Positions 32,057 to 40,649 of a stretch of 64,000 nt of DNA are shown here, piece by piece (position 1 is the first letter of the stretch; each line of letters begins with the position of its first letter). The notes under the pieces were generated by a model, which made no database searches, was not told the origin of the DNA, and saw only the letters and a list, made by a program, of their open reading frames with translations. Source of the DNA: Forficula auricularia (Eukaryota; Arthropoda; Insecta; Dermaptera; Forficulidae); the NCBI GenBank assembly GCA_024734495.1, contig JALMQS010000153.1:38074568-38138567 (forward strand), in the 5' to 3' direction. A program made the translations under genes and the position numbers.

Positions 32057-33611
32057 AATCCAAGATGTAAGTCAAGGATATATAAAGCTAGAAACACAAG
32101 ACGTAAAAATATTTACTAATAATTACTATATCCATTATTTTTATAATTTAACGCTAGTATTAAATAAATATAAACAATTAGCACAAGCAGTTATTAAAAG
32201 CAAACAGCTAGAACATTATGATAAACAGGTATATTTACATAGTTTAATTAATAAACAATATAGTATTTTGGAAAATAAAATAGACAACTTATTTAGTCAT
32301 AAAAGAAATAAAAGAGGAATAATAAATGGATTAGGATCCATTTTTAAAACACTAACAGGAGTGATGGATGACGAGGATAGGCAACACTATGATTATATTC
32401 TATCCAAATTAACAAAAAATCAAAGGGAATTACAATCGCAGAATAATCTAATATTAAAATCAAATAAAGAGCTTATATTAGAATTAAATCGAAAAATTCA
32501 CGAAATAAGTATAAATGAAAAAATATTTTTGGAAACTAGGAACGAATTTGTTAATAATAAAATATTAACAGAGATTCTCTTAACACTTGAACCATTTATT
32601 GAATTAATAGACTCAATCCAGGTAGCTCTCACTTTCTGTAATTTACACATCCTACACGGAAGTATAATTTCGTTTAGAGATTTAAAACGCCTAATTGATA
32701 ATTATAAAATCAAAATAAAATTCGAAAATTTTTGGGAAGCCACACAGTTCGTGAAACCCATTTGTAAAATTGAGAATGAACTCGTAGACGTAATTTTAAA
32801 AATACCCGAATATATAAATACGAACGCATCAGTGATTCAATTCATTCCTTTACCAATATTTTATAATAAACAAAATTACATAATTAACGAAACAAAACAG
32901 GACCTATTAAAAATAAATAACGAATTAAGTACCGCCAGAAATTGTTTATTCTCTAATGAAATTTATTATTGCAAAATATCAAACTTTAAAATAAGTCCAT
33001 GCATTTACAGACTTATCAAAGAAAATAAGATTGAATATTGTAGATTATATAAATTAAAATTTTACCCTGGAATAAGTATAATTCCTGATACAAATAATAT
33101 AATCATCTTTATAAGAAATAATGAAACAACCTTACTAGAATGTAAAAACTTATCAAAATATTTGTATAATGGCGTGTATCTAGTGAAAAATAATGATTGT
33201 ACAATAAATAGTAACAAAATAATTACCTATGAAAAAATTCAGAAATTTAGTGATTTACCTGTGCCTAAAATAATTATAAAGCCAGAATTAATAGACAATA
33301 AAAGTGAAGTGTCAGTGATTAATTTTAATGATTTGAAAATAAAGCAAATAGACGAAGTAGACTTGAATTTATGGCCTAGCCATCAAAATCAATATATAAT
33401 AGTAATAATCATAATCATAATAATATTGTTAATTATATTGTACGTATTAAATAAATATAAAATAAAAATTGTTGATATAATTAAATGTAATAAATTAAGA
33501 AATAATATGGATTGTAATGATATAAATAATGATTGTTCAAATGATTGTAATATAAATAATATGAATTCAAATGATTGTAATCCAAATAACAATGTAAACT
33601 CGATATTTTAA
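31983..33611 (+). CDS. env: Retroviral envelope glycoprotein
   Basis: 542 residues, intact. A second Met at residue 7 starts a typical signal peptide (hydrophobic up to about residue 22). A furin-type site R-N-K-R ends at residue 111, and the following Gly-rich stretch matches the conserved errantivirus fusion-peptide region. One membrane anchor of Ile/Leu/Val lies at about 468-489, with a ~53-residue cytoplasmic tail containing repeated D-C-N units. Several N-x-S/T sites lie in the ectodomain. The product is a membrane fusion protein, related to the F-type envelope of insect errantiviruses. It is normally made from a spliced RNA, and the start overlaps the pol 3' end by 74 nt. Confidence 0.88.
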   Translation: MYFRKKMRTAILLALTQLIALQGYEIQDVSQGYIKLETQDVKIFTNNYYIHYFYNLTLVLNKYKQLAQAVIKSKQLEHYDKQVYLHSLINKQYSILENKIDNLFSHKRNKRGIINGLGSIFKTLTGVMDDEDRQHYDYILSKLTKNQRELQSQNNLILKSNKELILELNRKIHEISINEKIFLETRNEFVNNKILTEILLTLEPFIELIDSIQVALTFCNLHILHGSIISFRDLKRLIDNYKIKIKFENFWEATQFVKPICKIENELVDVILKIPEYINTNASVIQFIPLPIFYNKQNYIINETKQDLLKINNELSTARNCLFSNEIYYCKISNFKISPCIYRLIKENKIEYCRLYKLKFYPGISIIPDTNNIIIFIRNNETTLLECKNLSKYLYNGVYLVKNNDCTINSNKIITYEKIQKFSDLPVPKIIIKPELIDNKSEVSVINFNDLKIKQIDEVDLNLWPSHQNQYIIVIIIIIIILLIILYVLNKYKIKIVDIIKCNKLRNNMDCNDINNDCSNDCNINNMNSNDCNPNNNVNSIF

Positions 33612-33653
33612 ATTGTGAAGAAATTTCATATAAACATAATGAAATTTCTCCCC

Positions 33654-33665
33654 GGAGGAAGGAGG
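33654..33665 (+). promoter_or_regulatory. Polypurine tract
   Basis: GGAGGAAGGAGG directly precedes the 3' LTR and is the expected plus-strand primer site. Confidence 0.85.
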
Positions 33666-33917
33666 AGTCACGTCAGGATATTGTGTTATCTATTCCCACG
33701 CTGAGAGAGTTACAGACTCAGCATTTATCTAGTATATAAAGACGGATGTCCAGTGGGAACATTAAGGCTTGTCTTAGGCTCGTTTTGATCACATTCGACT
33801 TGAGACCTCCAATCTCCAAGTATAACCTGTTGTATTTTAAATTCTACTTAATAAAACCAATTTATTCAAAATTCATATCGTTTTTTTTTGAAAACTACGA
33901 TACCGAAGAATAAAATT
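33666..33917 (+). repeat. 3' LTR (252 bp)
   Basis: Appears identical to the 5' LTR over its full length. Confidence 0.92.
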
Positions 33918-34130
33918 CACGCTTTTGTCAGTTATTCTCTAAAAAGTACAAGATAATGTAATAACATAATAAACATAAAGTCAAAAAGCGTGGGGCGCAG
34001 AAGCATGTAGTTTTAATTAATTTCGACAAAGTTCGCCACACTTTTGACTTTCTGTTTTTTAGTTTATAATCTACATTATTTTGTACTTTTAGAGAATTAC
34101 TGACAAAGCGTGTTTTTTTGGATTTTTAAA
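33918..34130. repeat. Foldback that received the retrovirus
   Basis: CACGCTTTTGTCAGTTATTC and onward return inverted near 34085-34120 (GAATTACTGACAAAGCGTGT). Left of the retrovirus, 27745-27778 supplies the outer end of the same arm. The uninterrupted arm shows CGTG once, confirming CACG as target duplication. Confidence 0.8.
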
Positions 34131-34169
34131 TTACAATTTTTTATTAGAATATTTTTCATTTAAAGAGTC

Positions 34170-34638
34170 ATCATCATCATCATTGAGTATACAGTCCTAA
34201 GACTGGTTTGATGCAACAATCCGTCTCCACTCGACTCTGTCCCCCGCCAGCTGTTTAACCTCTCTAAATGTCTGGCATCCCATATCCCCAATTATTTGGT
34301 TGAAATATTCTAATCTGGGTCTTCCCCTTCCCCTTTTCTTTCCCACCTCCCCCTCCAAGATATCCCTAAGCAGTCCCCCATGTCTCAGTGTTGTGCCCCA
34401 TCATCTGACCTCTTCTCTTCTTCAGACTCTTCCACAAGGTTCTTCTTTCTCCGATTCTTCCAAGAACTTCTTCATTTGTAATTTTATCCATCCATTTGAT
34501 ATTCATCATTCTTCTGTAGCACCACATTTCGAAAGCCTCCAATCTCTTTCTCTCCGCTTTTCCAATTGTCCAGGTTTCACACCCGTACATGGCTATGCTC
34601 CATACATATGTCTTCAATAGCAACTTCCTGTTAAGGAA
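34170..34638 (-). mobile_element. RTE-type LINE, 3' end (sense fragment)
   Basis: Minus strand: the C-terminal region with YGCETWT..RLEAFEMWCYRRM, then the 3' UTR ending in a (GAT)n tail (34172-34183). This C-terminal signature and a short-repeat tail are typical of RTE/BovB-like elements. It includes a frameshift near 34385. Confidence 0.75.
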
Positions 34639-34639
34639 T

Positions 34640-35215
34640 TCCGCTACCTAGGAAGTAAAATAACATGGGATGGGAGGAGCAAAAACGAAATTAAATCAAG
34701 AATTGCCCAAGCAAAAATGGGGTTTAATTCAAAACAAAAACTACTATGCTCCTTCTCAATCAGCTTAGCAAACAGGAAGTTGCTATTGAAGACATATGTA
34801 TGGAGCATAGCCATGTACTGGGTGTGAAACCTGGACAATTGGAAAAGCGAGAGAAAGAGATTGGAGGCTTTCGAAATGTGGTGCTACAGAAGAATGATGA
34901 ATATCAAATGGATGGATAAAATTACAAATGAAAGAAGTTCTTGGAAGAATCGGAGAAAGAAGAACCTTGTGGAAGAGTCTGAAGAAGAGAAGAGGTCAGA
35001 TGATGGGGCACACACTGAGACATGGGGGACTGCTTAGGGATATCTTGGAGGGGGAGGTGAAGAAAAGGGAGGGGAAGACCCAGATTAGAATATTTCAACC
35101 AAATAATTGGGGGTGGGGATGCCCGACATTTAGAGAGGTTAAACAGCTGAGCGGGGGTTGAGTCGAGTGGAGGCAGTTGTTACATCAAACCAGTCTTAGA
35201 TGTATACTCAATGAT
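34640..35215 (+). mobile_element. RTE-type LINE, 3' region in inverted orientation
   Basis: Plus strand: it starts at F-R-Y-L-G-S-K-I-T and runs through the RLEAFEMWCYRRM region to the same 3' UTR. It overlaps the 34170-34638 copy and pairs with it over ~440 bp, making a foldback. It is interrupted by a stop and a frameshift. Confidence 0.75.
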
Positions 35216-36937
35216 GATGAGAAGGGCAATGTCATCGGCAAATCTTAACATAGCGATCTTTTGACCTTGGATTTCTATACCTGTATCAATTTTGTCTTTG
35301 AATTCTTTAATCGCTTCTTCTATGTATAAGTTGAAAATCATGGGTGACAGCACACATCCTTGTCTTACACCTTTTTTATTTTGGCTTCTCTTTGTTCATC
35401 ACCAATATTTATAATTGCCGTCTGGTTTTGATATAGATTGTAGATTAGTCTTCTCTCTCTGAATTTTATTCCCGCCTGTTTTAATATTTTAAACATAATT
35501 TCCCAATTGACGTTATCGAATGCTTTTTCTAGGTCTATGAATCCGATGTAGACAGATTCTTCCCTGATAAAAGCCCTTTCTATTATTAGTCTAAGAGAGA
35601 GAATTGCTTCTCGGGTGCCTCTGTTTCTTCTAAAGCCGAACTGGTCTTCCCCCAGATTTTCTTCAACTCTTTGTTCTATTCTTCTTTGGATTATTTTGGT
35701 TAGGATTTTGGAGGCATGTGAGGTTAGGCTAATGGTCCTGAAATTTTCACATTTATCCGCGCCTGTCTTTTTGGGAAGTGTGACTATTTTGTTCTTTTCG
35801 AAATCTTTTGGGATGATTCCCAATTTATAGATTTTGCTAATTAGTTCAAAAAGTTTGTCACGTGCCTTTTCTCCAGAGTTCTTTAGGATTTCAGCTTGTA
35901 TATTGTCTATTCCGGGTGCTCTATTATTTTTTAGTTCCTTCAAAGCTGTCTCGAATTCTGACCTGAGTATGGGGTCTCCTAATTCGTTTTCGTCCACAGA
36001 TTCTTCTTCTTCTATTGGGTTCATTGTTTTTTCTTCTCCATAGAGTTCTTCTAGGTGTTCCTTCCATCTATTTGCCTGTTCGTTTTCGTTTAGAATAATG
36101 TGGCCTCCTTTATCTCTTATGTTCTTGCTTTTTGGCTTGTCTTCTTGAAAATTTCTTTTTATTGCCCTATAGGCTACATCAACTTTTCCCAATACTAGAT
36201 TTTCGTTGACTTCTTTACATTTTTCTTGAATCATTTTTTCTTTTGCTTTTCTACATTCTCTTATAACTTTCCATCTTAATTTTTTATATGTTTCTTTCCC
36301 TTCTTCGTCTTTTCTGTTCTTAAATTTTCTTCGTTCGTCAATCAGTTGCAGTATTTCGTCTGTTACCCATGGCTTTTTAATTTCGTTTTTCTTTGATTGA
36401 AGGACTTCGTTGGCTGTTTCGGTCAGGCTTGATTTCATATCATTCCATTCTTGTTCGATTTCATCTTCTTTATTATTTGTGGGTGTTTTTTCTTCCAGTT
36501 TCTTATTCATTACGTTTTCGAAGAGTTTTTGGGTTTCCTTATTTTTTAATTTAGATATATCCCAGTTTTTTCGCGACCGCCCCTTTTTTATTAGTTTTTT
36601 AAATTTTAGTTGGCATTTCATCGCAATTAGATTGTGATCACTAGATATATCAGCCCCAGGATAACTTTTGCAGTCCTTTAATTGATTTCTGAATCTTTGT
36701 CTGACTAATATGTAATCTATTTGAAATCTCCCCTTGTCTAACGGCATTTTCCATGTGTAGATCCTTCTTGGATGGTGTTGGAAGAGTGTGTTTGCTACTA
36801 CTAGACTGTGCTTACTGCAAAATTCAATTAATCTTTCGCCCCTTTCATTCCTATTTCCTAGACCGTGTTCGCCCACCACTTTTCCTTCTTTGCCTAAGAG
36901 TAGTTTATTTGAAGTCATGGAAGATTCCATGAATGTG
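35216..36937 (-). pseudogene. RTE-type LINE: endonuclease C-terminus plus reverse transcriptase
   Basis: The minus-strand frame of 521 codons (36930-35365) begins in the APE-type endonuclease: G-L-G-x-R-N-E-R-G, then R-F-Q-I-D-Y-I-L and the S-D-H-N motif. A ~190-residue charged spacer follows. Then come RT motifs: N-F-R-T-I-S-L, Q-F-G-F-R, F-I-D-L-E-K-A-F-D. After a frameshift near 35366 the frame continues to G-V-R-Q-G-C-V-L-S-P and F-A-D-D (about 35221-35245), the catalytic RT centre. The 5' end is truncated at ~36937. The layout and motifs fit the RTE clade. The copy is dead: it lacks the endonuclease N-terminus and its 3' third is inverted. Confidence 0.85.
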
Positions 36938-37239
36938 TTTTACTATATAAACTTGTTATTAATTTATTATTATTATTAGTTTTATCAAGGATTTAATGGA
37001 TTGTAAATATGGGTGTAGTAGGGGGGATAAGGGGGGGGGGGCGAGCAGTGCCCCCTACAAAACTCATGTAAGCAGACTAACAACGAAAGTCTCACAATTA
37101 GGGTTCAGTTTTTTATTTTATTTTTATATTTGTTTGTTTTGACGCGAAACCCTTTTTATTAATTATTATTATTAAGATATTATAAGTAGATACATACAGG
37201 TGAATCTAATATCAAGCATGTAAAAATAAAGCATATCAG
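36938..37239. other. Unassigned sequence with a G-run
   Basis: GGGGGGATAAGGGGGGGGGG lies near 37021-37041. I see no gene. Confidence 0.45.
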
Positions 37240-37570
37240 TTCTTTTTTTTTTTTTTTTAATGCAATCGAATGCAAGAAGGGGTGCACCAGTAAAGATGCA
37301 GCCCCTATGGATCTCGAAAGACCCTTGCATTACCGAAGAGAAGAGAAAGTTGATTAAGTGAGAGGGTGTAGACGTAGGTGTCTATGCACTCCGGTTTTGA
37401 AGGTTTGAAGATTATAGGTGCTGGGAAAGATAGAGGCTGGAAGAGAGTTCCAGTTCCTTGAAGTCATGGGGATATATGTATTGGCGAATGAAGTGGTCCG
37501 GCACTTTTCTAATTTAACCGCGAAAGAGTGTTGGGAGTCGGCAAAACGCGTGCTACGTGCAAAGATCAAA
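37240..37570 (-). pseudogene. LINE-B, 5'-truncated copy
   Basis: Poly-A tail (as T-run) at 37240-37258, 3' UTR, then the last 71 codons of the LINE-B ORF (37569-37354). These include R-S-T-R-F-A-D-S and P-M-T-S-R-N-W-N-S-L-P and are nearly identical to the 62-kb copy. The break at ~37570 is abrupt. Confidence 0.85.
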
Positions 37571-37671
37571 TTAGTATAAAAGTTCGAAATGCGGATAGTA
37601 CCAGCTTTGAAATTTCTAAAAAAAAATCACAAGATACTACCAAATCTGAGCTGGAATGGAGATATTTTTAT

Positions 37672-37790
37672 CACATATCAGAAGGGTTCACTTCGAAGGA
37701 CAGCCAATAAGCCTGGATTGTTATTTTTGGTACTCAGTTTCAATCCCCAAGAGCGTTAATTCCACCTTTCTGACATGTTATAAATATTAT
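37672..37790 (+). mobile_element. tRNA-derived SINE copy
   Basis: TTCGAAGGACAGCCAATAAG (A-box-like) and CTCAGTTTCAATCCCCAAGA (B-box-like) match the heads at 18883 and 58290. Confidence 0.5.
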
Positions 37791-38500
37791 TTATTCCAGC
37801 TCACATTTACTAAATGACAAACATTTATTATTTCTTTAGATATCAATACTAAAAAGTAAATAATTTTATTTATTAAATTTGAAATATTAGAAGACGCACA
37901 CGCCAATGCTTGGAAGCTATAGGTATATTTTTTTTACCTTTCCTACATTGTATAAACTTTTAAATATTCAATAACTTAAAATACAAAATTAATTTTGAAA
38001 AGACGTCAGAGCAGCAGTGGCGGATTATACCCCGTGAAGGCTTCTAGAGAGAGGAGAAATTATCTCCCAATAAGATTATAATTTTAGCAACCATCACATT
38101 TAAGAAGCGTTTTTATATTATACAAGACAAACATGAACCATTTTTAAATACTGTCTTCCGTCAATTCAAGAGCAAAACCATGTTGTAGGAATGTCTTAAT
38201 TATTACTCGGAGATTACTTAATGAAGAAATAAATATATTTAGAAAAAATTGTTATACGCGAAAAAATGTAAATTAAATCTAAGTAGATTCCGGATTTTTA
38301 TTAAAAATTGTTTGTTTATTGAAAGAATACAAAATAATATGAGTTATTTTCGAATGAATGTAGCTTAAGTTTCGAATGAATACAGGGTGGGGTCAAGGGT
38401 GTGCGCTTGCACCCCTGTCATGAAAGAAAATACACAGAAGAAGATTAATAATCGATTTGAATTTGACATTAACTTAATTGACATAACAAAAATGTCTAAC
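37791..38500. other. Unassigned AT-rich sequence
   Basis: I see no gene or repeat boundary. Confidence 0.45.
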
Positions 38501-38850
38501 ACTCACTCAAGCTTGAGTTGTTAAGCATAAAAGAATTTAGTCTTTTTGATTTTAAGTCGATGCTTTCACGTTTTCAGTAGAGGATGCCATTAATAGCCTA
38601 AACATCAAAAATGGAATCCAATAAGGTTATTCCTCTACTACTAGAATGTATTAGATAAGAATCGATCGTTATTTTTGATTTTAAGCCGATTCCTCCATGT
38701 CTTCAGCAATGGTTACCAATAATAATCGAAACGTCAAAAATCTAATGTAGAATTGTTATTTCTCAAGTATTAAATGAGATTCGATCCAATGTAGAATTGG
38801 TTATTCTTCGAGTATTAGATGAGAATCGATCACTATGTTTTTGAATTTTA
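38500..38850 (+). repeat. Penelope-like tandem module with two degenerate ribozyme-like motifs
   Basis: Two related units (TTTCAGTAGAGGATGCC near 38573 and CTTCAGCAATGGTTACC at 38701) each precede a CCTAAACATC or TCGAAACGTC end. The second keeps GAAACGTC. The same doublet lies inverted in the loop of the 54.1-55.0-kb foldback. Confidence 0.5.
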
Positions 38851-39059
38851 AGTCAACATAGACTGCAAATAGCAAGTGATATCTTATTAATAATAAAGGA
38901 ATAAATATATTAATGTTTCACATGACTTTGGATCAAGTTTAGCAACGATCCGTTGCAGTTTATTTTTTTTTAACTGGCTTTCCAAGTCAAGTAAGAGCAA
39001 AAAATTTCCAATATCCACGCGATACTGATCCCATGAAAAAGTAATTTATAATTAAATAA
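38851..39059. other. Unassigned; contains an AGCAACGATCCGTTGCAGTT copy
   Basis: The 20-mer at 38938-38960 is shared with 27405-27428. I see nothing else. Confidence 0.4.
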
Positions 39060-39758
39060 GCTGATGTGTTCTGATGTGGCCATCCACTTGACTTTACCAT
39101 ACAACCTCGCCCCTCACTTATATTTAAAATTTAATAAAATTATTTATAATCATGCAGGAGAGGGGGGTTAGTTTTTGCATTTTTAGACTTCTGGGGGCCC
39201 ACTGATTATGTATAAAAAATTTGGTTGAGTTTTGTACAAGAGCCTATATTTTCATTTTTTGACCCCCCCCCCCCCCCGACACTATTTTAGGCGGGTAGTT
39301 TGTGCGTTTTTAGATTACTGTGGGCCCACTGATTATGTATACAAAATTTGGTTGAGTTTACTAAAATGGCCTAGATTTTTAATTTTTCCACCCCCCTTAA
39401 TTTTGGGTCAATATGCACCAAAATCTAATCAGCTCTTAATCTCAATGGACCAAAACTACGTGTGAAATTTGGTTTCGATATGCAAACTAGTTTTTAAGCT
39501 AACTCGTCCACAAAAATTTGGTAACGCATAGACTAACTAACAGACATTTTGACAAAACAATTATTATCTGTAAAAAAATAATTTTTTCGATGTTCCCTTA
39601 TTAGAGCTTTTTTGTAGAGCGAAATGCCATAGTTTCGCTCAATTTTTTAATCAAAATAATTTCAGCCGTTTTTGAGATATTTCGAAAAAAAGAAGGAAAA
39701 AAACACTTTTTCGTGCACGATTACAATACTTGACCATACCTTGTATGGTAAAGTAAAA
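39060..39758 (+). mobile_element. Rep-A dispersed repeat, copy 4
   Basis: Full-length copy with both end blocks. A C-run lies at 39263-39278. The frame at 39232-39465 is a by-product. Confidence 0.75.
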
Positions 39759-39807
39759 AGACTGTTGATGAGGGCCAATCCTTCGAAACTATAGTCTCGA
39801 ACGGATA

Positions 39808-39887
<80 letters not shown>

Positions 39888-39985
39888 ATGTTTATTTGCA
39901 TCAAGCAGAAGACAACCTCTTTGTTTCTCTTTATGAATCAACAACTCTGCTACTCTCGGCAAAATAAAAACTTTTCAATTAATAT
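39759..39985 (+). mobile_element. Short family A element: ribozyme-like motif, microsatellite, tail
   Basis: The order is a degenerate core TTGATGAGGG...TCGAAACTATAGTC (39764-39797), a (TA)n then (TG)n microsatellite (39812-39887), and the family A tail ending CTGCTACTCTCGGCAAAA. This is the simplest unpalindromed family A copy in the window. Confidence 0.6.
39812..39887 (+). repeat. (TA)n(TG)n microsatellite
   Basis: About 30 TA units are followed by about 8 TG units. Confidence 0.95.
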
Positions 39986-40649
39986 GTTTAAAGAAATTTA
40001 TTAAAAACTAGAATAAAGAATCGCTGGCATAAATAAATATTTAAAGAGTGTTTCGGTTTTTCAAATTTATTTTTATGAAAAAATATATACCTATATTTAA
40101 AATTAGACAAATTTATGTGATCAATTGCCATTCTTTATTGGGATAATTTTATCCCATAATATCCTAAGCCCTAAAAGTAATTTTTGAGTAAAATTATTCT
40201 ATTTTTGTCAATTAAAAAAATTTCATATATACATATTTAATAATTATGATATTAATTAAATAAATCAAGTCTTCCAAATTTTATTAATTAATGAAAAATA
40301 ATTATTTTGGTATGAAGCAATTTTTAAATCATTAGTTGCTATTTAAGTATATATATAGAGAGATTATTATAGGGATTATCAGTGAACTTTGGAAAGAAAT
40401 TTTAAATGAATTAGAATTTTTCTTGTGAAGTGAATGTTGATATTCATATATATATTAAGAAATAATAAGAAATGTGATTAACTTGATATTAAATCTTTTA
40501 ATACTATCTATAAAAATATCTATTTTAAATAAAAGAAATTCTAATTCCAAAATTAAACTTGAAATAATTTTTCATTAGTCTTTCGTTTGCATTTGAGGAT
40601 TGAGGAGGTTAACAAATTTTTGGAACGTAAAACCTTTTTGAATTTAAAT
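39986..40649. other. AT-rich upstream region of the Lys/Glu-rich gene
   Basis: I see no repeat boundary or clear promoter motif. TATATATA tracts lie near 40350 and 40450. Confidence 0.35.

Larger units (their letters stand above)
27779..33917 (+). mobile_element. Errantivirus-like endogenous retrovirus, RT-deleted
   Basis: A 6139-bp LTR element flanked by the 4-bp duplication CACG (27775-27778 and 33918-33921). LTR ends are AGT...ATT, as in gypsy-group errantiviruses rather than TG...CA. Order: LTR, tRNA-Ser primer site, leader, gag, -1 frameshift site, protease, a long charged linker, integrase (frame broken), env, polypurine tract, LTR. Reverse transcriptase and RNase H are entirely absent; intact relatives are usually longer by about the size of that missing region. 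The LTRs appear identical, so insertion was recent. Confidence 0.9.
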
